Below are positions 8,532 to 16,489 of a DNA stretch of 64,000 bases, in pieces. The position numbers were made by a program, and so were the translations under genes. A model generated the notes under the pieces. That model was not told the origin of the DNA. It made no database searches and saw only the letters and a program-made list of their open reading frames with translations. Each line of letters begins with the position of its first letter. Positions within the stretch are counted from its first letter, which is position 1. The stretch is from assembly GCA_947497315.1 (NCBI GenBank), contig CANMFX010000001.1:558001-622000 (forward strand), written 5' to 3'. The DNA is from an uncultured Sphingomonadaceae bacterium. GTDB taxonomy: Bacteria > Pseudomonadota > Alphaproteobacteria > Sphingomonadales > Sphingomonadaceae.

Positions 8532-8990
8532 ATGCGGCTTTCCAGCCTTGCCGACTATGCTGTTGTGCTGATGTCTGCGGCCTCGCGGCACTGCGGTGCT
8601 GCGCTTTTGACAGAGGGCAAGCTCAATGCTTCGACATTGGCGCAGGAAACCGGCGTGCCGCTGCCAACTACACAGAAACTTGTGAGTCGCTTGTCGGCCG
8701 CTGGTTTGATCGAATCGACACGAGGCATTGGTGGCGGGATCCGACTGGCGCGTCCACCGGCATCGATCAGCCTTGCCGATATTGTTGAAGCGGTCGAAGG
8801 GCCGCTTGCGATCACCAGTTGCACCATTGACGGGAATCACGACTGCGCACTGGAAGACAGCTGCACCGTTAAACCACATTGGGGCGTCGTCAATCAGACG
8901 ATCCGTAAAGCGCTGGACGATGTCAGTCTGGCGAGTCTGGCAAGTTCTCCTGCCGCACAGAAAATCAAAAGCATGGAACACACGTTATGA
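8532..8990 (+). CDS. Rrf2-family Fe-S responsive regulator of the suf operon (IscR-like)
   Basis: The 152-residue protein has the winged helix of Rrf2/IscR regulators ([10 protein letters not shown] at the N-terminus; recognition helix around [12 protein letters not shown]; wing TRGIGGG). Three cysteines, 97, 105 and 111, are spaced x7 and x5 and should bind a 2Fe-2S cluster. The fourth ligand is not in the E. coli IscR position (three residues after the last Cys), where this protein has Lys114; His116 two residues on is a candidate. The ATG at 8532 fits the family start better than an upstream TTG at 8520. Its stop overlaps the sufB start in an ATGA junction, so it is cotranscribed with the genes it is expected to repress. 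Confidence 0.92.
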   Translation: MRLSSLADYAVVLMSAASRHCGAALLTEGKLNASTLAQETGVPLPTTQKLVSRLSAAGLIESTRGIGGGIRLARPPASISLADIVEAVEGPLAITSCTIDGNHDCALEDSCTVKPHWGVVNQTIRKALDDVSLASLASSPAAQKIKSMEHTL

Positions 8991-10498
8991 GTGAAGCAGT
9001 GAAAACAGATGTTCAGGAACAGGACGAGCGGGCGGCCATGAATGCCGAAGCACAGGCCGCGGTCGATAATGCCAGCAACTATGAATTTGGCTGGTCATCC
9101 GACATCGAACAGGATTTCGCGCCCAAGGGTCTGAACGAAGATACGGTGCGCTTCATTTCCGACAAGAAGGGCGAGCCGCAGTGGATGCTGGACTGGCGCC
9201 TCAAGGCTTTTCGCATGTGGGAAACCATGGAAAGTCCGGACTGGGCCAAGCTCGACATCCCGATGATCGATTATCAGGACGCTTATTATTATGCCGAACC
9301 CAAGGCGAAGCCAAAGCTGAACAGCCTCGATGAGGTGGATCCGGAAATCCTGCGGGTCTATGAAAAACTTGGCATTCCGATCGAGGAGCAAAAGGTACTA
9401 GCGGGCGTTGAAGGCGCGCGCAAAGTTGCTGTGGACGCGGTGTTTGACAGCGTCTCAGTGGCAACAACCTTCCGCGAAGAACTGGAAGAAGCCGGCGTGA
9501 TTTTCCGTTCGATCAGCGAAGCGATCAAGGAATATCCCGACCTCGTTCGCAAATATCTCGGCAAGGTCGTGCCGATGAAGGATAATTATTTCGCGACGCT
9601 CAATTGCGCCGTGTTTAGCGACGGCACGTTTGTTTATATTCCCAAAGGTGTCCGCTGCCCGATGGAGCTTTCCACCTATTTCCGGATCAATGCCGAAAAT
9701 ACCGGCCAGTTTGAGCGGACTTTAATCGTTGCGGATGAAGGCAGCTATGTCAGCTATCTGGAAGGCTGTACCGCGCCGATGCGTGATGAGAATCAGCTGC
9801 ATGCGGCAGTGGTTGAACTGGTCGCGATGGATGATGCGGAAATCAAATATAGCACCGTTCAGAACTGGTATCCCGGTGATGAGAACGGCAAGGGCGGCAT
9901 CTATAATTTCGTGACCAAACGTGGCCTGTGTCAGGGCAAGAACAGCAAAATCAGCTGGACTCAGGTCGAGACGGGCAGTGCGGTAACATGGAAATATCCC
10001 AGTTGCGTGCTCAACGGCGAAAATAGCGTTGGCGAATTTTATTCGGTCGCGCTGACCAATAATTATCAGCAGGCCGATACCGGCACCAAGATGATCCATA
10101 ACGGCAAGAACACCCGTTCGACGATTATTTCCAAAGGTGTAAGCGCAGGTAATAGCGACAATACCTATCGCGGCTTGGTCCGCGTAGGCGCGAACGCAGA
10201 AAATGTTCGCAATTTCACGCAATGTGACAGCTTGTTGCTCGGCGACAAAAGCGGCGCACATACCGTACCCTATATCGAGGTGAAAAACCCGACCGCGCAG
10301 ATTGAGCATGAAGCGACGACGTCAAAAATTTCCGATGACCAGATGTTCTATGCCCAGCAACGCGGGCTGGATGAGGAAGAAGCGGTGTCGCTGATTGTCA
10401 ACGGTTTTGCCAAGGATGTGCTGAAGCAACTGCCGATGGAATTTGCGGTGGAAGCGCAGAAATTGCTGGCGATTTCGCTTGAGGGGAGTGTTGGGTGA
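8987..10498 (+). CDS. sufB: Fe-S cluster assembly scaffold protein SufB
   Basis: This 503-residue protein matches SufB along its whole length, including the conserved segments [40 protein letters not shown] and [18 protein letters not shown], the last of which carries the cysteine used for cluster building in the SufBCD complex. SufB accepts sulfur from the desulfurase and assembles Fe-S clusters with SufC and SufD in the cytoplasm. The start ATG overlaps the regulator's stop codon. Its own stop overlaps a GTG that opens an unexpected small gene lying between sufB and sufC. Confidence 0.98.
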   Translation: MSEAVKTDVQEQDERAAMNAEAQAAVDNASNYEFGWSSDIEQDFAPKGLNEDTVRFISDKKGEPQWMLDWRLKAFRMWETMESPDWAKLDIPMIDYQDAYYYAEPKAKPKLNSLDEVDPEILRVYEKLGIPIEEQKVLAGVEGARKVAVDAVFDSVSVATTFREELEEAGVIFRSISEAIKEYPDLVRKYLGKVVPMKDNYFATLNCAVFSDGTFVYIPKGVRCPMELSTYFRINAENTGQFERTLIVADEGSYVSYLEGCTAPMRDENQLHAAVVELVAMDDAEIKYSTVQNWYPGDENGKGGIYNFVTKRGLCQGKNSKISWTQVETGSAVTWKYPSCVLNGENSVGEFYSVALTNNYQQADTGTKMIHNGKNTRSTIISKGVSAGNSDNTYRGLVRVGANAENVRNFTQCDSLLLGDKSGAHTVPYIEVKNPTAQIEHEATTSKISDDQMFYAQQRGLDEEEAVSLIVNGFAKDVLKQLPMEFAVEAQKLLAISLEGSVG

Positions 10499-10800
10499 AG
10501 CATGATTCAGATCGTAATTGGTTCCAAGATGGATATTTCTTGGACGGCGATAATAAACAAGTGAAGCCCTATGATGATGTCCGTCTATTGATCCCGGCAA
10601 CACTGGTAGAGGCAGGAACAATATCGGTGGACAAAATAGACGAGAACACAATTGGCACCGTTCTATTTTATTCTGATGGCGATCCGCCTCTGTTGGAAAT
10701 TGAATGCTTTATAGGAGACGGTTGTGCTTTCGCTGTAAATTACCCAGGAGACCAGGTTTTGTTAGCCAAAACTGCAGAAGAGAAGTTGGAAGAATGCTAA
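10495..10800 (+). CDS. Unknown 101-residue protein inserted between sufB and sufC
   Basis: A small acidic soluble protein starting with GTG at 10495 (GTGA overlap with the sufB stop) and ending seven bases inside the start of sufC. I see no signal peptide, membrane helix or Cys pair. The central part ([20 protein letters not shown], then [20 protein letters not shown], then [11 protein letters not shown]) has the short beta-rich look of DUF4926-type proteins, a weak resemblance. The DNA is more AT-rich than sufB and sufC (24 G/C in the 60 bases from 10621), which suggests a later arrival into the operon. Precise overlap on both sides argues for real translation. A role in Fe-S assembly is possible but has no sequence support. 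Confidence 0.75.
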   Translation: MKHDSDRNWFQDGYFLDGDNKQVKPYDDVRLLIPATLVEAGTISVDKIDENTIGTVLFYSDGDPPLLEIECFIGDGCAFAVNYPGDQVLLAKTAEEKLEEC

Positions 10801-11537
10801 AAATTGAAAACCTCCAAGCCAATGCTGGCGACACAGAAATCCTCAAAGGGCTTTCGCTCGAACTGAACGCGGGTGAAATCCATGCGATCATGGGGCCGAA
10901 TGGCGCCGGTAAATCGACCCTGTCTTATGCGCTTGGTGGCCGACCCGGCTATGAAATCACAGCAGGAAATGTGAACTTTGACGGTGAAGACCTGCTCGAA
11001 CTGGATCCGCATGAGCGGGCCGCCGCGGGCATCTTCCTCGGCTTTCAATATCCGGTCGAAATTCCCGGCGTATCCAACCTGCAATTCCTGCGCGAAAGCC
11101 TGAACAGCCAGCGCAAGTCGCGCGGCGAGGAGCCATTATCGGGCGCAGAATTTATCAAGCTCGCCAAGGAAAAAGCGGGCTTGCTGAAAATGGACATGGA
11201 TATGCTGAAACGAGCGGTCAATGTCGGCTTTTCCGGCGGTGAAAAGAAGCGCAACGAGATGGTGCAAATGGGGATTATCGATCCCAAGCTGGCGATTCTC
11301 GACGAGACGGATAGCGGTCTCGACATCGACGCGCTGCGTGTCGTCGGTTCCGGCATTAATGCGATTATGCGGAAACCCGACAAGGCGGTGCTGTTGATTA
11401 CCCACTATCAACGCCTGCTCGACGAAGTGAAGCCGGATTTTGTCCACGTTCTGGCCAATGGACGGATTGTCAAAACCGGCGGTCCGGAACTGGCTCTGCA
11501 GCTCGAAGAAGAAGGCTATGAGGCGGTGGCTGCATGA
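10794..11537 (+). CDS. sufC: Fe-S assembly ATPase SufC
   Basis: This 247-residue ABC-type ATPase has Walker A GPNGAGKST (residues 34-42), the SufC-type signature FSGGEKKRNE and Walker B with DETDSGLDIDALR. SufC powers conformational change of the SufB-SufD pair during cluster assembly. The true start is the ATG at 10794, which begins MLKIENLQA; the reading frame is open further upstream but that part overlaps the inserted small gene in another frame. The stop overlaps the next small gene in an ATGA junction. Confidence 0.97.
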   Translation: MLKIENLQANAGDTEILKGLSLELNAGEIHAIMGPNGAGKSTLSYALGGRPGYEITAGNVNFDGEDLLELDPHERAAAGIFLGFQYPVEIPGVSNLQFLRESLNSQRKSRGEEPLSGAEFIKLAKEKAGLLKMDMDMLKRAVNVGFSGGEKKRNEMVQMGIIDPKLAILDETDSGLDIDALRVVGSGINAIMRKPDKAVLLITHYQRLLDEVKPDFVHVLANGRIVKTGGPELALQLEEEGYEAVAA

Positions 11538-11860
11538 TTTTGAGTGCCCTCTTGCTGGCAGCGGTGCAACCGGCTGCGACTGCCGCAGAAAATGAGGCGG
11601 TCGAGGACGAGATTGTCGTCATCGGGCGGCGATTGAACAGCCTATCGGCCATGGTTGGCAAAGACCAGAAAGGTCGGTTCACCTGCTCGCTCGACAAATC
11701 TTCCGGCAATATCAATCTCGACAAGCGTCTGTGTAAAACAACCGTGCGGTGTATCCGCGACGGGGCCGCCGATGACGGCGCCATTAAAAGCTGCGTGGAT
11801 GCGGAAAAGCCCAAATTAATGGCCAAATTACGCCGCGAATTACAAAGGTCTCAACGATGA
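11534..11860 (+). CDS. Unknown small exported four-cysteine protein in the suf operon
   Basis: A 108-residue protein with a signal peptide (SALLLAAVQPAATAA), then EDEIVVIGRRL, a motif common at the N-terminus of exported sphingomonad proteins, and a short basic domain with four cysteines spread over about 40 residues (FTCSLD, RLCKTT, VRCIRD, KSCVDA), likely forming two disulfides in the periplasm. The C-terminus is strongly basic. Both ends overlap the neighbours (ATGA with sufC, ATGA with sufD), so it is translated with the cytoplasmic SUF machinery although its product should be outside the cytoplasm. I do not recognise a function. The motif is shared with TonB receptors, but no barrel follows. 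Confidence 0.8.
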   Translation: MILSALLLAAVQPAATAAENEAVEDEIVVIGRRLNSLSAMVGKDQKGRFTCSLDKSSGNINLDKRLCKTTVRCIRDGAADDGAIKSCVDAEKPKLMAKLRRELQRSQR

Positions 11861-12627
11861 CTGCAACACTTCCCCTCCCGACCAAGCGCGATGAGGCGTG
11901 GCGCTATGCGGACTTGAAAGCGCTTGAGCCGGTTTGGCCCAAGCTGGATGGTCCAGAGCGGCTGATGGTTGCTGACGGCGAGACCGCTGCGCGCCAGATT
12001 ACCGAGCTGCCGATGATTGAAGGCGTCGGCATTGTCGATCTGGACATTACCGTTGGCGACAACGCGAATTTCGCCTTGCACGTACTGGCTAGCGCTGCCG
12101 ACTATGGCCGCATTCAGGTCAAAGTGACGCTGGGCAAAGGCGCGCATTTTGAATTGGGCGGCGCGATATTGGGCAGCGGCACGCAAACGTTGGAAATTGT
12201 GACCGAGACTATTCATGCGGAGCCAGATGCAACGTCCAATCAGGTCGTGCGCTCGGTGCTCGCGGACAAAGCCACCGGCAGCTTTCTCGGTAAGATCAAT
12301 GTCGCGCGTGATGCACAGAAAACCGATGCCGCGCAATCGGTCAAGGCGATGCTGCTTGACCGCACAGCAACCGCCAATGCCAAGCCTGAGCTGGAAATTT
12401 TCGCTGACGATGTGAAATGTGCCCATGGCGCGACCGTTGGCGAACTCGACAAGCAAGCACTTTTCTATATGGCCTCGCGCGGTTTACCGCCGGAACTGGC
12501 GCAGAAATTGATGCTGCAGGCGTTTATCGCCGATGCTTTCGTCAGCATGGACGATGACGCGGCGCGTGAAGCGATTGAGAGCAAGGCGCTTGAGGTACTG
12601 GAATCATTGGGGGAGAATGCGCCGTGA
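11857..12627 (+). CDS. sufD: Fe-S cluster assembly protein SufD
   Basis: The 256-residue protein is shorter than the E. coli SufD but usual for alphaproteobacteria. It begins PTKRDEAWRYADLKAL, typical of SufD, and its C-terminal half carries DVKCAHGATVGELDKQALFY, the segment with the conserved histidine at the SufB-SufD interface. SufD pairs with SufB and is needed for iron acquisition in the scaffold. It overlaps the preceding small exported-protein gene and the following sufS by four bases each. Confidence 0.96.
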   Translation: MTATLPLPTKRDEAWRYADLKALEPVWPKLDGPERLMVADGETAARQITELPMIEGVGIVDLDITVGDNANFALHVLASAADYGRIQVKVTLGKGAHFELGGAILGSGTQTLEIVTETIHAEPDATSNQVVRSVLADKATGSFLGKINVARDAQKTDAAQSVKAMLLDRTATANAKPELEIFADDVKCAHGATVGELDKQALFYMASRGLPPELAQKLMLQAFIADAFVSMDDDAAREAIESKALEVLESLGENAP

Positions 12628-13880
12628 ACGAAGCCTCACCCATCATGCCTGCCATTGCGCGGTGGGAAAATGAGGGCGGAACCGTGTCCTCTGTTTCGCG
12701 TCGTGCCGATTTTCCCGGTATCGCGGCCGACTGGCATTATCTCGACACAGCGGCGACCTCGCAAAAGCCTAAAGCGGTGCTCGACGCCATAGCGCGTGCC
12801 TATGGTCCGGATTACGCGACCGTGCACCGCGGTGTGTACGAACGCTCGGCCAATATGACGCTCGCATATGAAGCAGCGCGCAAACGGGTTGCTGGATTGC
12901 TCAATGCCGCCAGCGAAAGCGAAATTGTCTTCACCAGCGGTGCAACCGATAGCATCAATCTGGTCGCCGAAAGTTGGGGTAACGCCAATGTCGGCAAAGA
13001 CGACCGCATCATGCTGTCGCAGCTGGAGCATCACAGCAATATCGTGCCGTGGCAATTGCTGGCCGAGCGGGTGGGTGCGCATATTGATGTCGCGCCGCTG
13101 ACGGATGCTGGTCAGATTGATCTCGATTGGATTGAAGCCAATATTACCGAGCGGCATAAGCTGGTGGCATTGGCGCATGTATCCAATGTGCTGGGATCAT
13201 TGCTGAATGCGAAGCGCGCTGCGGCCATTGCTCATAAAGTCGATGCGAAACTGTTGCTTGATGGCTGTCAGGCTGCACCGCGTGTGCGCGTCGATGTGCA
13301 GGATATTGACTGCGATTTCTATGTCTTTTCCGGCCACAAAATTTATGGCCCGACCGGCATTGGTGCGCTGTGGGCGCCTTATGAAATTCTTGACGCCATG
13401 CCCCCATGGAAGGGCGGCGGGTCGATGATTGATCGGGTCAGTTTTGACGGCACAACCTATGCGCCGCCGCCGGGACGGTTCGAAGCAGGCACGCCGCATA
13501 TTGCCGGGGTCGTCGGTCTGGATGCTGCGATCCAATATGTCGAAGGCATCGGGCTGGATGTCATTTCTGCCCATGAAAATACAACGCTGGCTATGGCGCG
13601 CGAAGCATTGTCCGGCATCAACAGCGTGCGGGTATTTGGCCCGGATAAGAGCATGGGAATATTGAGTTTTGCTGTTGGTGACGTGCATCCGCACGATGTC
13701 GCCACTATATTGGATGAAGGCGGGGTTGCGATCCGCGCCGGTCATCATTGTGCGCAGCCGCTGATGGACTATATGGGCGTGCCGGCAACGGCGCGGGCGA
13801 GCTTTGGAATTTACAGCGATGCAGAAGATGTCGCGGCCCTGGTCAAGGGTATCGAACGGGTAAGAAAGATTTTCGGGTAG
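12624..13880 (+). CDS. sufS: Cysteine desulfurase SufS
   Basis: A PLP-dependent class V aminotransferase-fold enzyme of 418 residues that removes sulfur from cysteine to supply SUF assembly. The PLP lysine is K239 in FSGHKIYGPTG, and the catalytic cysteine is C376 in RAGHHCAQPL, the pattern of group II desulfurases, which need a sulfur acceptor such as SufE or SufU. No sufE or sufU is in this operon, so the acceptor must be encoded elsewhere. The gene starts with GTG at 12624 overlapping sufD; about 35 residues precede the usual start of the fold. Confidence 0.97.
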   Translation: MNEASPIMPAIARWENEGGTVSSVSRRADFPGIAADWHYLDTAATSQKPKAVLDAIARAYGPDYATVHRGVYERSANMTLAYEAARKRVAGLLNAASESEIVFTSGATDSINLVAESWGNANVGKDDRIMLSQLEHHSNIVPWQLLAERVGAHIDVAPLTDAGQIDLDWIEANITERHKLVALAHVSNVLGSLLNAKRAAAIAHKVDAKLLLDGCQAAPRVRVDVQDIDCDFYVFSGHKIYGPTGIGALWAPYEILDAMPPWKGGGSMIDRVSFDGTTYAPPPGRFEAGTPHIAGVVGLDAAIQYVEGIGLDVISAHENTTLAMAREALSGINSVRVFGPDKSMGILSFAVGDVHPHDVATILDEGGVAIRAGHHCAQPLMDYMGVPATARASFGIYSDAEDVAALVKGIERVRKIFG

Positions 13881-13888
13881 GAAAAGAG

Positions 13889-14410
13889 ATGAACGAAGAA
13901 CGCAAAATAGTGGTCGAAGAAGTCGACAGCGTCGAAAAGCCGCCCTTGGCAAAGGTTGAGGATGCGGTTGAAGAAAAACCTGCGCCCGTTGTTGCGCCGT
14001 CTCCCTACGAAGCGGAAAGTGATGCCAGCAAGCTCAGCCGCAAGCGCGATTATCTTGAAGGTTTTCTGGCGCAGCAACCGACCGAATCACCGGCTGGCGA
14101 GGCAGGCGGCGATCTCTATGAAGCTGTTGTCGATACCTTGAAGTCAATTTATGATCCTGAGATTCCGGTGAATATCTATGATCTTGGTTTGATATACGGT
14201 GTGGAAATTACTCCGGATAATCACGCGATTGTCACGATGACCCTGACTACCCCGCATTGCCCGGTCGCAGAATCCATGCCCGGCGAAATAGAAATGCAGG
14301 TGGGCAGCGTGCCCGGTGTTGGCCATAGCGAAGTGAACCTCGTCTGGGATCCGCCATGGGACCCGCAGAAGATGAGCGACGAAGCGAAGCTCGAACTGGG
14401 AATGTTATGA
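13889..14410 (+). CDS. sufT: SUF-associated MIP18/DUF59 protein (SufT-like)
   Basis: This 173-residue protein has an acidic, Pro-rich N-terminal extension of about 70 residues and a C-terminal MIP18 (DUF59) domain beginning VVDTLKSIYDPEIPVNIYDL. The domain contains TLTTPHCPVAESMPGE with the conserved cysteine. SufT proteins help maturation of Fe-S enzymes and are usually encoded with SUF. The ATG at 13889 has GAAAAGAG upstream and lies eight bases after the sufS stop. The stop overlaps the acetyltransferase start (ATGA). Confidence 0.93.
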   Translation: MNEERKIVVEEVDSVEKPPLAKVEDAVEEKPAPVVAPSPYEAESDASKLSRKRDYLEGFLAQQPTESPAGEAGGDLYEAVVDTLKSIYDPEIPVNIYDLGLIYGVEITPDNHAIVTMTLTTPHCPVAESMPGEIEMQVGSVPGVGHSEVNLVWDPPWDPQKMSDEAKLELGML

Positions 14411-14919
14411 CCGCGACTGCAACCCTTTCCAAGGCACCGGCAGCCACCGTCATTCGTGCGGATTATGCCAATGCGGATCACGCGGCGGATATTGTCGGCA
14501 TGCTGCGCGTCTATGCGATGGACCCGATGGGTGGTGGCGAAGATCTTTCGTCCGAGGTGCAGGCGAATCTCGTCCCCGGATTGGCCGCGACACCGGCGGC
14601 ATCTTCCTTGCTCGCCTATGTCGGCGATGAGGTTGCGGGGTTGGCCAATTTGATGACGACATTCTCGTCCTTTGGCGGAAAGCCGCTGATCAATATTCAT
14701 GATATAGTGGTCGCCAAAAACCATCGCGGCACCGGCGTGGGACGGGCGCTGTTCGCGGAGATTGAAACCATGGCCCGGGAAATGGGCGCCTGTAAAGTCA
14801 CACTGGAAGTGCTGGAAGGCAACGCACCGGCCAAGGCGCTTTATGCATCGCTGGGCTATGGCGACTATGTGCTCGATCCCGAAATGGGCAGAGCATTGTT
14901 TTGGCAGAAAAGGCTTTAG
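14407..14919 (+). CDS. GNAT-family N-acetyltransferase in the suf operon
   Basis: A 170-residue acetyltransferase with the acetyl-CoA pyrophosphate loop NHRGTGVGRALF and the following helix ETMAREMGACKVTLEVLEGN, then NAPAKALYASLGY, the typical GNAT end. The substrate is not readable from sequence. It overlaps the sufT stop by four bases and ends two bases before sufA, so it is part of the operon. Its presence may reflect simple hitch-hiking or modification of a SUF client; there is no evidence to choose. Confidence 0.9.
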   Translation: MTATATLSKAPAATVIRADYANADHAADIVGMLRVYAMDPMGGGEDLSSEVQANLVPGLAATPAASSLLAYVGDEVAGLANLMTTFSSFGGKPLINIHDIVVAKNHRGTGVGRALFAEIETMAREMGACKVTLEVLEGNAPAKALYASLGYGDYVLDPEMGRALFWQKRL

Positions 14920-14921
14920 AA

Positions 14922-15284
14922 ATGACCGATACGAAAACCAAAACCAGAGAAATTCCTGCAGCCATCATCCTTACGCCAGCGGCGGAACAGCGCATTGCTG
15001 ACCTGATGGCCAAAGCGCCGGAAGATGTGATCGGCGTAAAGCTGTCCACCCCGCGCAGAGGCTGTTCCGGCCTTGCCTATTCGGTTGATTATGTGACCGA
15101 GGAAGTGAAGTTCGACGAGAAGATCGTGACCCCCGGCGGCGTGTTTTACGTGGATGGACCAAGCGTACTGTATCTGATCGGTTCGACCATGGACTGGAAG
15201 GAAGATGATTTCACTGCTGGATTCGTGTTCAACAACCCCAACTCCAAGGGTGATTGCGGCTGCGGAGAGAGTTTTACGGTTTAA
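14922..15284 (+). CDS. sufA: A-type Fe-S carrier SufA
   Basis: A 120-residue A-type carrier with the three cluster-binding cysteines in the family's positions: one in RRGCSGLAY and two in DCGCGESF at the C-terminus. It takes Fe-S clusters from SufBCD and passes them to client proteins. The ATG at 14922 (MTDTKTKTREI) is preferred to a TTG 21 bases upstream. It is the last gene of the operon; the convergent JmjC-like gene ends 12 bases further on, with no hairpin between them. Confidence 0.95.
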   Translation: MTDTKTKTREIPAAIILTPAAEQRIADLMAKAPEDVIGVKLSTPRRGCSGLAYSVDYVTEEVKFDEKIVTPGGVFYVDGPSVLYLIGSTMDWKEDDFTAGFVFNNPNSKGDCGCGESFTV

Positions 15285-15296
15285 GGGCGAGCGACC

Positions 15297-16310
15297 TCAA
15301 AAATCCACCTCACTCGGATAATCCGTGTAAAAATCATTATCCACCGGGAAGTTGGTGAACGACATGCCGATCGTATGGTCCAGCGCCTCGACATGGTGCC
15401 ACCAGCCGACGGGCAGGAAGATCGCTTCGCCCGGGCCGATGTCGCATTGCCATAGTTTTGGTGCGGCCTCTCCCAGCGCGCGGATGTCGTCTGGCGAGGT
15501 CCACTCGCTGAAGCAATGGAGGTGATTGCGCATATGGGCGCTGTCATAGGCGGCGACCATGGTGACACGCTTGCGCCCCGATATTTGCAGCAGCAGATTG
15601 TTGGTCAGGTCATGGTGAAAAGGCGTGATCGTGCCCTTTGGCCCCATCCAGAAAAAACCGTCATTTCCGCCGCTGGACTTCAGAAGCGAGATATCGCCTA
15701 CATCCTCCCACAACGGAGCCAGCGCCTGTTTATTGACGGTGTCGTTATAAGCGGTGATGTAGAAATCATTGCTGCTGTCGGTCTGGCGCAGTAGTCCCAC
15801 AAATTCGCTGAATTTCACATGACGCTTGTGGTTGTCCTTGGCCATTTCATAATCATCGCTCGACTGCCGCTGACCCTGCAGCTCAACCACCGCGTCGCCG
15901 ATTTTGCCCGCGAGATAATCCAGCGTCCAGCGCTGCATCGCCGGCCAGTGATCGACCAGTCCGGTCAGTTTCACCGGCAGATTGCGATGATGATAGTCGC
16001 GGAAAAACGCATCCGGTTCGATGGCGTGGACGACAGGAATTTCCGCTCCGTCGCCTGCGTCAGCCCGATGCAGGCGGCGATAATTGTCCAGCGTCCAGTG
16101 GCTTTTCCGCAGCCGGTTGCCCACCCGTTTGCCCGCATTGAAAAGCGGATCCTTCATCGCCCGCCCGGCCTCATAGGCGGCGGCTTTCTCGCTATAGCCT
16201 GCGGCGATGAAGAGGGCTGGCAGATCGTTGATCGGACATCCATCGAGGATAGCCTGTGCGAGGACTTCACGCTTGTCGGTTTTGTTTTTGGGGGATGGGG
16301 GAACTGTCAT
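15297..16310 (-). CDS. JmjC/cupin-8-like Fe(II)/2-oxoglutarate hydroxylase
   Basis: The 337-residue protein has an N-terminal helical part of about 90 residues and a C-terminal cupin-8/JmjC domain. The domain shows TPFHHDLTNNLLLQI, in which HHD supplies the H-x-D iron ligands, and PVGWWHHVEALD with the distal histidine; LQISGRKRV is the usual segment following the metal site. Family relatives such as FIH hydroxylate protein side chains. A protein target, for example a ribosomal or tRNA-modifying protein, is plausible but unknown. It is transcribed towards the suf operon and has no close partner on its own strand. Confidence 0.88.
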   Translation of the reverse strand: MTVPPSPKNKTDKREVLAQAILDGCPINDLPALFIAAGYSEKAAAYEAGRAMKDPLFNAGKRVGNRLRKSHWTLDNYRRLHRADAGDGAEIPVVHAIEPDAFFRDYHHRNLPVKLTGLVDHWPAMQRWTLDYLAGKIGDAVVELQGQRQSSDDYEMAKDNHKRHVKFSEFVGLLRQTDSSNDFYITAYNDTVNKQALAPLWEDVGDISLLKSSGGNDGFFWMGPKGTITPFHHDLTNNLLLQISGRKRVTMVAAYDSAHMRNHLHCFSEWTSPDDIRALGEAAPKLWQCDIGPGEAIFLPVGWWHHVEALDHTIGMSFTNFPVDNDFYTDYPSEVDF

Positions 16311-16489
16311 GAAAGTGCCATATCAGGGCCAGGTTGCAGAAAAAAGACGATACGGATCTTAAATGCCCTATAACGTAGGGAGTTAATTTGGTGTGACGGT
16401 TTAAATATACTAGTAGATATAGAAGTACACTTGACTTGATCGATATTCTCATTTCTTTTCAATAATAATAATCAAAAAGGGGGGTGAAG

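Noticed and set aside
11534-11860. A TonB-receptor-like motif (EIVVIGRRL) in the small suf-operon protein
   Set aside because: The motif occurs in many exported sphingomonad proteins, and the 108-residue protein has no plug or barrel.
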